A DNA stretch of 64,000 nt, from contig NC_083696.1 in NCBI RefSeq assembly GCF_033118175.1, forward strand, positions 42,269,001 to 42,333,000. The letters run 5' to 3'. The DNA comes from Dama dama (Eukaryota; Chordata; Mammalia; Artiodactyla; Cervidae). The position numbers and the translations under genes are program-made. This document shows positions 19,195-29,330 of the stretch, in pieces. A model generated the notes under the pieces. That model saw nothing but the letters and a program-made list of their open reading frames with translations, did no database searches and was not told the origin of the DNA. The number at the start of each line of letters is the position of its first letter. Within the stretch, counting starts at the first letter, position 1.

Positions 19195-21212
19195 ATCAGA
19201 GTTGCTGTCAATACAATATAGTCAGTAAATATAACCAGTATTTGACAGAAGGTGTGACTCACCCTATGGAAAAGAGAACAAAACAATGCACAGAGTAAAA
19301 CAAACTCTAAGCAAGCCCAGACATTTAATAAAGACTTCAAAGCAGCTTTTGTAAATGTTTTAAAAATTAAGGAAAAAAATGTCAACAATTATTCAACAAA
19401 CTGAGAACCTCCAAAAAGAAGTAATTAGATTAGATTGCATGGACTCTGCAAGTCACTAATAGGGCAAAAATTGTCAGAGTACATAAAAAAATCAAAATTC
19501 AGCTATATGGATATCCATGAGAGTTACATTACAGGTATAAAAACACAACTACTTTGAAATCAATATGATGGAAATGATGAAACATAAGAATAGTAGTCAC
19601 ATGAGAGTGGGAGTGTCTATATTATTATCAGACAAAATAGATTTTTAATGTTATTAGAAAACAAAATGGAAATTTCATAATAATAAAAGGCAAATGTATC
19701 AGGAAGCTATAATAGTTTAAAATGTATGAACTCCTAAGATAAAACTCAAAACATATTAATAAAAGACTGACAGAATTGATAGAAGACAATTCAAAAGCTA
19801 TGACTGAAGATTTCAATACCACACTTGGAATAGTTGGAAAAACCATGGAGACAAAAAAATCAGACAGGTTGTAGAATACTTGAACAACCCCATCAACCAT
19901 CACAACCTAATTGACATTTATAGATATATCACCCCAGAAAAGAATAAGATGCAAACATTTTAAGAGCCCAGGGAACATTTTCTAGAAAAGGCTCTATGCT
20001 AGGCCTTAAAATAAGTTTCAATCAATATTAAAAACTTCAAATTATTTAAAGTACGTTCTCTATATACAACAGAATTAAATTAAAAATTTAAAAACTCAAA
20101 AGAAATTTGGTAAATCAGCTAATAATTTGAAATTAAACAAAAAAACTCCTTAATAGCTTATGAATCAAAAAGAATTAATGAAGAAAATTAGAAATATTTT
20201 GAACTGATGGAAAAGAGAACATGATGTATTGAAACTTATGAGATACAGCTAAAACAATGCTCAACATCATTAATCACTAGGGAAATGCAAATCAAAAACA
20301 CAATGAGAGAGATATCACTTCACACCTATCAGATGGCAATCATCAAAAGAACCACAAATAAAAAATATTGGTGAGAATGCGGAGAAAGGGGAACCCTCAT
20401 GCACTGTTGTTGGGAATGTAGATTGATGCAGCCACTATGGAGAATAGCATGGAGTTTCCTTAAAAAAACTAAAAGTTGAGTTACCATATGATCCTGCAAT
20501 CCCACTTCAGGGCATGTATCCAGAGAAAGCTCTAATCTGTAAAGATTCATGAAGCCCAATGTTCATAGCAGCTCTATTTACAATAGTCAAGATATGGAGG
20601 AAACCTAAATGCCCATCAACAGACCAATAGCTAGAGATGGTATGGTAAGTGTGTGTGTGTGTGTGTGTGTGTCTGTGTCTGTGTGTGTGTGTAATATAAC
20701 TTATAGTGGAATTTATTTATTAATATCTATATTTATTTAATATATAAATATACATTATTTATTTATAATATATAATGGAATACTACTCAGCTATAAAAAA
20801 GAATGAAAATTTGCCATTTGTGACAACATGGATGAAACTGAAGGGTATTATGCTTAGTGAGATAAGTCACATAGAGAAAAACACTCTGTGATATGACTTA
20901 TACGTGAAATCTAAAAAATACAACAAACTAATGAATATAATACAAAAGAAACAGATTCATGGACATGGAGAACAAGCTAGTGGTTATCAGTGGGGAGAGG
21001 GGAGGAGAGAGGAGTAAGATGGTATAGGGGATTGAGAAGTACAAACTGCTATGTATACAAAATAAGTTACAAAGATATATTTTACAACACAGGGGATATA
21101 GCCAATATTTTATAATAACTGTAAATTGAGCATAACCTTTAAATTGTGTTGTATGTTGTACACCTGAAACTTAAATAATATTGTAAAACAACTAAACCTC
21201 ACTTTTAAAAGA
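19195..21212 (+). mobile_element. Old L1 (L1M), sense, with large internal deletions
   Basis: 19300-19480 resembles L1M ORF1. About 19590-20250 resembles the ORF2 endonuclease region ('agtgtctatattattatcag', 'ccacacttggaatagttgga'). At about 20255 the sequence jumps directly to the ORF2 C-terminal region ('aatgctcaacatcattaatc') and then to the 3' UTR, ending near 21212. Reverse transcriptase is missing. A GT/CTGT microsatellite (20649-20692) and AT-rich expansion (20695-20780) grew inside the ORF2 end. Confidence 0.75.
20649..20692. repeat. (GT)n microsatellite inside an L1
   Basis: About 20 GT dinucleotides interrupted by 'ctgtgtct'; followed by an AT-rich tract of TTTATT/TATA words. Confidence 0.92.
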
Positions 21213-21699
21213 ATATTCCTTCTCTGTATGTAGTTTTGGGAGCTTCCATCAGAATGTGTGGCAGAGAATCTGTGCCTTGTATTACAACCTTGTGGGGATT
21301 TGTTTGTTTGTTTTTATCTATAAAAATGCTGTATTACTTATGTATGGATTTATTATGATTTAACTAGATTTCATCTGTATAAGAGAAATAAGAACAAATG
21401 CATCATAATGAATATAATTTTAAACTACAAGAAGAAATTAGGAAAAATGTGTCCACATACTACTTGTTGATCATTTCCTCTAGATGAACCTCTGAAGTTT
21501 TCTGAGAGCTTGAGAGCTAATGTCTCACTGGGAAGTTGTGAGGAATAAGCCATACCAGGAGAGGAAGGTCAAAGATGGGCACCTGGCTGAATGAGAGAGT
21601 GACTGATCACTTCCAGAAATCAGAAAGGCTTGCAGTCAAATCCAGAAAAGGAGGGAAGTAATAGTCCTTCATCTAGCCTCCCAGTGAACAAGGGATAGG
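21213..21699. other. No gene recognised
   Basis: Unassigned, with a T/G-rich 'tttgtttgtttgttttt' patch near 21300. Confidence 0.35.
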
Positions 21700-23020
21700 G
21701 GTATTCTAAGAAGAGGTCCTGAGACATGAAATATTACCTAGTGTGTTTTGGGAACTTAAAGTCATTCAGCAAGTGATGGGGCCAGAGAGAAGAGGGCGGA
21801 TGGCTCAGATTATGAAAAGCATGATACACCAGGACAGATCATTTGCATTTATCTTGTAGTCAGCAAAGCCAGAGAAGGACTTGCAGCATGGAAAAAGGGA
21901 TGATGAGATACACAGATCAATCACTTTAGCGGTGGTGAAGCAGATGGATTGGAGGTCTCCAGACAGTAAGGCCAGTTAAGAGACAATTGACACATCCAGG
22001 TGAGAGATTTGCTTTAACTAAGGCAGTGACAGTATGGATTGGAGAGGGGACCGATAAATGAGATATTTTGAAGGTAAAGCTGGCAGCACATGGAGCCGGT
22101 TGGGAATAAGGTAGATGGAGGGGTTGTGAGTGATGCAGGGATCTCGGGCTTGGGGAATGAAGTAGGAGTTGAGGGTAGTCCATCAAATGCCAGGAACACA
22201 GGAGAAAGAGAGAGCTGAGTTTAAGGCTGAGATGCTAATGGTGAGGTGGTTTTCTGGGATATAGTGAGTTTGAGCTATCTATGAGAAATTCACAGGAAAA
22301 CATAGAGTAGGCAGGATTATAATTTATTTTTGTCCTTTGGGGGTTTTATATCTAAGATGGTAGTCTTGATTAGAAATAAAGATTTGGAAACTGTCAATAG
22401 CTAGGCACCAGTTAAATCCATGGGAATTAATGATATTTGTAAGAAAAGGATATAAAATAAGGGGAGAGAGAGGATGAGTGCCCCATTATAGACAGAAGAG
22501 CAGCTGAGGGGTGGGTGCAGGAGAAGATTCCAATAATCACAGAGCATGAGAAGAGCCAGGAATGGCTTGCACCACGCAAACCAAAACAAGTAAGCTGTGA
22601 AAATGGTGGGAGTGGCCAATCTTTTAAATCCGGCTGAGTGTTAAGACAGGTAATGGAAAAGGCTCCTTGGAGCTGGCAGTAGGAATGTTGATGATGGATG
22701 TGGTCAGAGTGGTTTCCATGGAATGGAGGTGTTTTGGAGCCAGAGTGATGACTCTAATAGTGATTGGGAAATGAGGAACGGAGACAGCTAGTGCCAATTA
22801 TTTTTCAAGATTCTTGCCTGCCAAGGAAAGGAGACAGATCCCATGGAAGCCAGGGGTCATGAAGCAAAACCAAGGAATGTTTCTCTGTTTATTTGTTTGG
22901 GGATATGACAGACTTGAGTGTGCTGATAAGCTGAAGGGAAGGAGCCAGTGAGAGCATCTGATGATACAGAAGAGAGAAAATTAAATTAGTGGAGAGAAAG
23001 TCCAAATTGATGTCGTTTGG
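21700..23020 (+). repeat. Ancient mammalian interspersed repeat, family not named
   Basis: A long purine-rich stretch in the order of a familiar ancient mammalian repeat: 'gatggattggaggtctcc', 'gccagttaagagacaattga', 'catccaggtgagagattt', 'ggcagtgacagtatggattg'. Short ORFs are not coding. I recognise the wording but cannot give the family. Confidence 0.45.
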
Positions 23021-23217
23021 GATCACATGGGCCCCTGGATGGAGCTCAGGAAAGACAGGACTTGGGAATGTGGCTTCTTTTCTAGGACTTTCTGGGAGAG
23101 TAGGTCAGCATCAGGGTGGAGGCACAGTCCATATCCAGAAAACAAGGCCGTCTCTGGACTGCCAGAGCGAGTATCTGTGCCCCAGATCTGGGCGTTTGCC
23201 TGGGAGGACATAGGAAC

Positions 23218-23625
23218 TTGTTTTTGCTGAAGGATAATTGCTTTACAACGTTGCGTGAGTTTCTGCTGTACAGTGGAGTGGATCAGCCATAGGCGTATAT
23301 ATACCTCGTCCCTCTGGAGCCTCCCTCCTACCCCGCCTCCCCACCCCACCCCTCTAGATCATCACAGGGCACAGAGCTGAAAACTTCCCGTGCTTTATAG
23401 CAGCTTCCCACTCACGGTTTTACACTTGGCAGCGTGTCTGTGTCAGCGCTACTCTCCCAGTTCATTCCAGCCTCCCCTTCGCACCCGGTGTCCACAGGTC
23501 CATTCTCTCTGCTCGCGTCCATTCCTGCCTTGCAAATAGCTTCATCTGTACCGTTTGTCTAGATTCCACATAGATGTGCGTTAATATGTGATATTTGTTT
23601 TTCTCTCTCTGAATTGTTGCTCTTC
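23218..23625 (-). mobile_element. Artiodactyl L1 3' end, antisense, 5'-truncated
   Basis: Antisense L1 3' UTR ('gaaggataattgctttacaa', 'gatcatcacagggcacagag', 'gcttcccactcacggtttta', 'tctagattccacatagatg') ending in the last residues of ORF2 ('SEREKQISHINAHLCG'). It belongs to the same L1 3' UTR type as the plus-strand copy at 23975-25855, about 350 bp away and facing the opposite way. Confidence 0.82.
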
Positions 23626-23639
23626 CATCTCTGCTTGTC

Positions 23640-23735
23640 CTCTAGCCCAAGGTCACCCAGCTGGTAAAGGAGGATCAGGACTCTCAGCCAGGCTGCCTGG
23701 CTCCCGGTCCTGTCCTCCTCATGGTCATAGATCAG
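23640..23735 (+). mobile_element. MIR SINE fragment
   Basis: MIR 3' wording 'agcccaaggtcacccagctg' followed by 'gtaaagg' and 'ggctgcctggctcccggtcc'. Confidence 0.6.
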
Positions 23736-23974
23736 ACTCAGAGGGCACTGGCCTAGGACATCGACGACTGTTTTCCTGATTATTATCTGTGTCATTGAAG
23801 CGCACTTGTGTGTTAAGTTGGACAGAGGCCCTTTCTGCTTTGCTTTTTCCCCTATTGTCGCAAGACGCCTTGTCTACACAGCTGGTCAGGCAGACAGCCT
23901 CGCAAAGGGTCCCACAGAAATCCACACCGGGCCATATGCTGCCGCCATCACCCCTGTTCTCACACAGATGAAGC

Positions 23975-25855
23975 CTGCCAATGGCAATGAAAACAGCGGC
24001 ACAGATGAACGTGTGTGCAGGGCAGGAACAGAGACACAGACACAGAGGATGGTCACGGACGCAGCAGCGGAAGGGAGGGGGCGGCGGACTGGAGAGCGGC
24101 ACTGACATAGATACACCGCCGCGCAGAGGACAGACGGCCGGTGGGGAGCAGCCGTGGGGCAAGGGCGTCCATCCAGTGCCCCGTGGTCACCTAAGGGGCG
24201 GGGTGGCTGGGGGCACGAGGGCGGGAGGGGAGGGTGGACACACGTGGCTGATTCCTAAGGGGCGGGGTGGCTGGGGGCACGAGGGCGGGAGGGGTGGATG
24301 GACACACGCGGCTGATTCCTAAGGAGTGGGGTGGCTGGGGGCACGAGGGCGGGAGGGGAGGGTGGACACACGCGGCTGATTCCTAAGGAGCGGGGTGGCT
24401 GGGGGCACGAGGGCGGGAGGGGAGGGTGGACACACGGGGCTGATTCCTAAGGAGCGGGGTGGCTGGGGGCACGAGGGCGGGAGGGGAGGGTGGACACACG
24501 GGGCTGATTCCTAAGGAGCGGGGTGGCTGGGGGCACGAGGGCGGGAGGGGAGGGTGGACACACGGGGCTGATTCCTAAGGGGCGGGGTGGCTGGGGGCAC
24601 GAGGGCGGGAGGGGAGGGTGGACACACGGGGCTGATTCCTAAGGGGCGGGGTGGCTGGGGGCACGAGGGCGGGAGGGGAGGGTGGACACACGGGGCTGAT
24701 TCCTAAGGAGCGGGGTGGCTGGGGGCACGAGGGCGGGAGGGGAGGGTGGACACACGGGGCTGATTCCTAAGGAGTGGGGTGGCTGGGGGCACGAGGGCGG
24801 GAGGGGAGGGTGGACACACGGGGCTGATTCCTAAGGAGTGGGGTGGCTGGGGGCACGAGGGCGGGAGGGGAGGGTGGACACACGGGGCTGATTCCTAAGG
24901 GGCGGGGTGGCTGGGGGCACGAGGGCGGGAGGGGAGGGTGGACACACGGGGCTGATTCCTAAGGGGCGGGGTGGCTGGGGGCACGAGGGCGGGAGGGGAG
25001 GGTGGACACACGGGGCTGATTCCTAAGGGGCGGGATGGCTGGGGGCACGAGGGCGGGAGGGGAGGGTGGACACACGCGGCTGATTCCTAAGGGGCGGGGT
25101 GGCTGGGGGCACGAGGGCGGGAGGGGAGGGTGGACACACGGGGCTTATTCCTAAGGGGCGGGGTGGCTGGGGGCACGAGGGCGGGAGGGGAGGGTGGACA
25201 CACGGGGCTGATTCCTAAGGGGCGGGATGGCTGGGGGCACGAGGGCGGGAGGGGAGGGTGGACACACGCGGCTGATTCCTAAGGGGCGGGGTGGCTGGGG
25301 GCACGAGGGCGGGAGGGGAGGGTGGACACACGGGGCTGATTCCTAAGGGGCGGGGTGGCTGGGGGCACGAGGGCGGGAGGGGAGGGTGGACACACGGGGC
25401 TGATTCCTAAGGAGTGGGGTGGCTGGGGGCACGAGGGCGGGAGGGGAGGGTGGACACACGCGGCTGATTCCTAAGGAGTGGGGTGGCTGGGGGCACGAGG
25501 GCGGGAGGGGAGGGTGGACACACGGGGCTGATTCCTAAGGGGTGGGGTGGCTGGGGGCACGAGGGCGGGAGGGGAGGGTGGACACACGCGGCTGATTCCT
25601 AAGGGGTGGGGTGGCTGGGGGCACAGGGCGCCCATCCAGTGCCCCGTGGTCACCTAAGGAGTGGGGTGGCTGGGGGCACAAGGGAGGGAGGGGTGGATGT
25701 ACACATGCGGCTGATTCCTAAGGGGCGGGGTGGCTGGGGGCACGAGGGTGGGAGGGGTGGATGTACACATGCGGCTGATTCGCTTTGTTGTGCAGCAGAA
25801 ACCCACACAGCACTGTGCAGCAATTAGACACCAATAGCAACATTTAAAAAAGGTT
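23975..25855 (+). mobile_element. Artiodactyl L1 3' UTR, sense, expanded into a minisatellite
   Basis: The left arm (23975-24190) follows the L1 3' UTR: 'gcagggcaggaacagagaca', 'gcggcactgacatagataca', 'gtgccccgtggtcacctaag'. The right arm (25774-25855) is its end: 'gctgattcgctttgttgtgc', 'agcagaaacccacacagcac', then an A-rich tail 'aacatttaaaaaagg'. Between them the short G-rich segment of the UTR is replaced by about 25 tandem copies (24191-25781). The whole element is more GC- and CpG-rich than the related antisense copy at 23218-23625, which suggests GC-biased change. Confidence 0.8.
24191..25781 (+). repeat. 64-bp CpG-rich minisatellite, about 25 units
   Basis: The word 'gctgattc' recurs exactly every 64 bp from 24247 to 25591 and again at 25710 and 25774 (once as 'gcttattc', near 25143). 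Units run from 'ctaagg' to 'gctgattc'. One typical unit is about 73 % GC with 4-5 CpGs, and carries 'ggggcgggg' (Sp1-type) and 'gggcgggaggggaggg' (a tight G-quadruplex motif). Unit 22 (25599-25653, 55 bp) is broken by a second copy of the 28-bp leader that precedes unit 0 (24163-24190 versus 25626-25653, one difference). The last two units keep the more L1-like ending 'tgtacacatgcg'. Variants after 'ctaagg' (ggcg, agcg, agtg, ggtg) form local runs. A three-unit block with 'gggatgg' in its first unit occurs twice (from 25023 and from 25215). Confidence 0.95.
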
Positions 25856-25894
25856 TAAAAAGAATTATAGAATCCATTTTAATGACAGAAAAAA

Positions 25895-25927
25895 TTTTCT
25901 TTAGCACTGAATGTATGCGAGTCAGTG
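25895..25927 (+). mobile_element. MIR SINE, left part, split by a Bov-tA
   Basis: 'tttagcactgaatgtatg' corresponds to the MIR start; the rest resumes after the Bov-tA at 26137 with 'agacactgtgctaaataaag'. Confidence 0.6.
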
Positions 25928-26136
25928 TGTGTTAAGTCGCTTCAGTTGTGTCCAACTCTTTGTGACCCTAGGGACTGTAGCCCACCAGGCTCCTCTATCC
26001 ATGGGATTCTCCAGGCAAGATATTGGAGTGGGTTGCCCTACTCTCCTCCAGGGGATCTTCCCGACCCAGGGATTGAACCCGCATCTCTTAGGTTTCCTGC
26101 ATTGACTGGTGACTTCTTTACCACTAGAGCCGCCTG
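25928..26136 (-). mobile_element. Bov-tA SINE nested in a MIR
   Basis: Antisense full copy: 'aagtcgcttcagttgtgtcc', 'gggactgtagcccaccaggc', 'gacccagggattgaaccc', ending with 'accactagagccgcctg'. Confidence 0.94.
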
Positions 26137-26330
26137 TGCCAGACACTGTGCTAAATAAAGCACTTTATTTAATGTTACCAGTAGGTATAATTATTATGCT
26201 TTGATTGGCAGATGAGCAAGCCAGGGTACAGAGAGAGACATCCAAGAACTTGGCCAAGGTCACCCAGCAAAGGGGAGGGGCCTCGATATGAACAAGGCCA
26301 TCTGACTTCGTAGCCTACACATGCATCTCT
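26137..26330 (+). mobile_element. MIR SINE, right part
   Basis: 'agacactgtgctaaataaag', 'gataggtataatt'-like core, 'ggcagatgagcaagccaggg', 'cttggccaaggtcacccagc', 'ggccatctgacttcgtagcc'. One of the better preserved MIRs here. Confidence 0.78.
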
Positions 26331-26519
26331 GTGATTATAGTGCTGAGGTGGGGCTCTATGACCTGGAAGAAGGTGGTTACCTTCCCCTCAGCGTCCCAGG
26401 CATCCATGTGGCTCCCCCAGCCCAGCCTCTGGCCCCTCCCAGCACCCTCTCCCTCGGGAACCCATCATCACAACTTCTACTTCCTGCTCCCTCAGCCTTC
26501 CTCCAGCTGAACAACCATC

Positions 26520-26665
26520 CTGGCAATTCAAGCCTGACGCTAGTGAATTATGTCTCTCCAAATTGCTACATTAATAAGGGCCGTGTGTTCCTAGAGGATC
26601 ATTAATTACAGACACATTTTTATTTCCCACTGAAATATGGCCTGTGTTTCTGCTCATGCCGCTCG
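26520..26665. promoter_or_regulatory. Candidate conserved non-coding (enhancer-like) block
   Basis: A repeat-free patch with homeodomain-type sites 'gtgaattatg', 'acattaataa' and 'tcattaattac', and an AT-rich 'ttttatttcc' word, within about 100 bp. Surrounding 26330-26870 also lacks recognisable repeats. Function is inferred only from composition. Confidence 0.33.
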
Positions 26666-27274
26666 GGCACAATCTTGCCAACGTGCCTGTGTGTTGCTTT
26701 TGACATCTGTCTCTGCCTTTCCCGGCAAGCAGTCCTTGCAGTTCCCTGCTCTCCTCATCTTTCTCCTCTTGACATGCATCTCTTTCCCCAAGTGCTGAGA
26801 GAACCCCGACCCCATTCAAGTCTGGAAGGGTGTGAAGGTCCCTGTTCCTCAAACTTTTCCAATCAAAACCAGTTGTAGTTGCTGCTGGGGGGAGTATGGA
26901 AAAACAGGGGTAAAAGGGTCAATCAGATGATGACCTGATGATGTCCCTTCTCAAACTCCAAGACTTTCTGGGCAATATATTTTATCGGATTTAAGGTTAC
27001 TCCAATAATTGGGATATTTTGAGTAAGGTAGGAAGCACAAACTTCCTCAAACTGGATCTACTGAGGGACCTCACTTTTAGGCTCATCCTTGAAGCCTTGT
27101 AGGACTGAGGCAGTAAACAGGTGGGAGCACTCTTATTCCCCCATCTGCTGGGCTTGAAGATAGTCATTCTGGTACTGTATTCACTCTCTTATGCTTCAGG
27201 GGTGAGACACAGGCTCTCTTGTGTGTATAACCCAGAAACTGAAGCAGTTTTCCCTCCCCTCCGCCACATTATTT
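26666..27274. other. No gene recognised
   Basis: Unassigned, low in repeats. Open frames on either strand (67-93 residues) show no domain. Confidence 0.35.
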
Positions 27275-27560
27275 TAAAAAAATTTTGTTTATTTTTGGCT
27301 GTACTGGGTCTTCAGTGCTGTGCATGGGGTTCCTCTAGTTGCAGCAATGGGACTACTCTCTAGTTGTGATGTTTGGGCTTCTCATTGTGTTGGCTTCTCT
27401 TGTTGCAGGGCATGGGCTCTAGGCGTGCAGGCTTCAGTAGTTGTGGCAAATGGGCTTAGTTAGTCAGCAGCATGTGGGATCTTCCCGGATCAGGGTTGGA
27501 ACCCGTGTCCCCCATATTAGCAGGCAGATTCTTAACCACTGGGCCACCAGAGCAGTCCCT
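27275..27560 (-). mobile_element. CHR-type artiodactyl SINE, antisense
   Basis: Antisense of the tRNA-related CHR family: 'ttatttttggctgtactggg' at the 3' side and 'gatcagggttggaacccgtg', 'ggcagattcttaaccactgg', 'gccaccagagcagtccctg' at the tRNA-like head. It is older and more diverged than the Bov-tA copies. Confidence 0.75.
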
Positions 27561-27737
27561 GCCCCTGCATTGTTCTTATCCATAGAAACCATCTGGATTT
27601 CCACCCCTTAATCTACCTGGATACCTGCTTAGAACCCCAGTCTCTCTCTGCATCAGAGATTTGCAACCATGGCTATAGATTAGGTTGCATACGGAGGGAA
27701 GTTGTAAAAAAAATGATGATTAGGCCACCCCACAGAC

Positions 27738-27985
27738 CAATTCTTTGGCCGCCATATGTGAAGAGCTGACTCATTAGAAAGGACCCTGATTCTGGGAAAG
27801 ATTGAAGGCAGGAGGAAAAGGGGGCAACAGAGGATGAGATGGTTGGATGGCATCACTGACTCAGTGGACATGAGTTTGAGCAAACTCTGGGAAATGGTGA
27901 AGGACAGGGAAGCCTGGGGTACTGCAGTCCGTGAGGTTGCAAAGAGTCGGACACAACTGAGTGAGCGAACAACAGCAACATAGCA
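27738..27985 (+). mobile_element. BovB (RTE) LINE 3' end, 5'-truncated
   Basis: BovB terminal wording 'gaagagctgactcattagaa', 'gagatggttggatggcatca', 'gcaaagagtcggacacaact', then a short repeat-like tail 'gcgaacaacagcaacat'. Confidence 0.9.
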
Positions 27986-28084
27986 ATTCAGAATCTTAGA
28001 TGATGAGACCCGGGCCTTGGGTTTTTTTTAAGCTTCTCTAGTGATTGTAAGACACAGTTGACTTTTAGAAACGCTCTGAATCCT

Positions 28085-28255
28085 TGCTACTCAAAGCAGA
28101 ATCCATGGACCAGCCCCTCAAACACCGCCTGAGAGCTTATTAGAAATGCAGAATCTCAGGCCCCACCCCAGACAGACGGAATCAGAATCCTCTACATTAT
28201 AATAAGGTCTCCAGGCGATTGGTAGACCCTTTAGAGTCTGAAAAGTACTCTGGCT
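28085..28255 (+). mobile_element. MER5-type hAT DNA transposon fragment
   Basis: 'tccatggaccagcccctcaa', 'attagaaatgcagaatctca', 'ggccccaccccagacagacg', 'gaatcagaatcctc' follow MER5A/B in order. A second copy in opposite orientation follows directly. Confidence 0.7.
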
Positions 28256-28435
28256 CAAAATACTTTTCTAACTTGAGCGTGCAAAAGAATTACCTAGAGA
28301 GCTTGTTAAAGATAAAAATCCAATTCGGTCAGTCTGGGATGGGGCTCGGGGTCTGCTTTGTTAACAAGGCCCCCAGTTGGTTCTGAAGCAGGTGGTCCTG
28401 GGATCACCCCTGGGGAAGCACAGCTTGCACTTGGG
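28256..28435 (-). mobile_element. MER5-type hAT DNA transposon fragment, opposite orientation
   Basis: 'cttgagcgtgcaaaagaatt', 'acctagagagcttgttaaag', 'aacaaggcccccagttggtt' read as the complement of MER5. Adjacent to the plus-oriented copy, giving a head-to-tail inverted pair. Confidence 0.6.
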
Positions 28436-28674
28436 CTTTTGTCTCCTGGGCTGTGGACTTGATAACCCTGACTAGCATCCCCGCCCGGGTGGGGGCCTTG
28501 ATCAGAGAGGAGAGACCTCCAGGGTAAGCTAGCCTGTCAGTCTGCCTTCTCCTGCAGTGGGTGGATTGGAGCCCTCACCCTTACCTAAGCTGGCTGAGCT
28601 CTTGGCTCCCCTGAGATAGGGTTCTGCCTACTGTGCTCAGCTGATTCCTTCGCCTTTCCAAAGTCTACTGTTCT

Positions 28675-28796
28675 TTAAGAGCTATATATTTTTTAATGAA
28701 GTAGAATGTACATCACATAAAATTCATCATTTTAAAGTGTACTGTTCATTGATTTTTGACACACAGACTCTGTTTTGCAAACATCATGAAACTGTT
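28675..28796 (-). mobile_element. Old L1 (L1M) 3' UTR, left part, antisense
   Basis: 'aatgaagtagaatgtacatc', 'cattttaaagtgtactgttc' are L1M 3' UTR complement; interrupted by a Bov-tA and continued at 28997-29330. Confidence 0.65.
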
Positions 28797-28996
28797 AGTT
28801 ACTCAGCCATGTCTAACTTTTTGTGACCCCATGGACAGCAGCCCGCCAGGCTCCTCTCCATGGAATACTCCAGGCAAGAATGCTGGAGTGGGATGATATT
28901 CCCTTCTCCAGGGAATCTTCCTGACGCAGGGATGGAACCCCGGTCTCCTGCATCACAGGCAGATTCTTTACTGTTGAGCTACCAGGAAAGCCCCCT
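28797..28996 (-). mobile_element. Bov-tA SINE nested in an L1M
   Basis: Antisense: 'actcagccatgtctaacttt', 'ttgtgaccccatggacagca', 'ggcagattctttactgttga', 'gctaccaggaaagcc'. Confidence 0.93.
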
Positions 28997-29330
28997 CCCC
29001 CAAATACGGAACACTTCACATATTTGTGAGTCATCCTTGTGCAGGGCAACCATTCTGCAGTGGCAATCATTATCACTGTCTAATTTCAAAACATTTCCAT
29101 CATTCCAAAGAGAAACTCTGTTCTCATCAGTGGTCAGTGCCCGTTTCCCCTCCCCTGTGACCTGACAACCACTCATCTACTCCTTCTCTGTGGCTTTGCC
29201 TCTTCTGGGCGTTTCATATGAGTGGAGTCACACCACGTGTGGCCTCTTCGCTCCGCCTTCTTTTACTCAGTGTAAGTTTCAAAGCTCATCCGTGTTGTCA
29301 CATGTAACAAGTCTGCATTTTTGTGTTCCC
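28997..29330 (-). mobile_element. Old L1 (L1M) 3' UTR, right part, antisense
   Basis: 'tcatatgagtggagtcacac', 'cttcttttactcagtgtaag', 'aaagctcatccgtgttgtca' are the antisense L1M 3' UTR/ORF2 end. Confidence 0.65.

Noticed and set aside
24191..25781. The repeat unit matches the human PRDM9 degenerate 13-mer on the minus strand ('ccaccctcccctc').
   Set aside because: The motif is degenerate and C-rich tracts match it easily; ruminant PRDM9 alleles have other zinc fingers, so it is not evidence of a hotspot here.
24191..25781. A CRISPR-like array because of regular 64-bp spacing.
   Set aside because: There are no unique spacers; the whole 64 bp is repeated, the genome is mammalian and the array sits in an L1 3' UTR.
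23981..25827. Glycine/arginine-rich open frames across the minisatellite as a novel protein.
   Set aside because: They are artefacts of the GC-rich repeat, have no start context or splice evidence, and are broken by stops (64 is not a multiple of 3).
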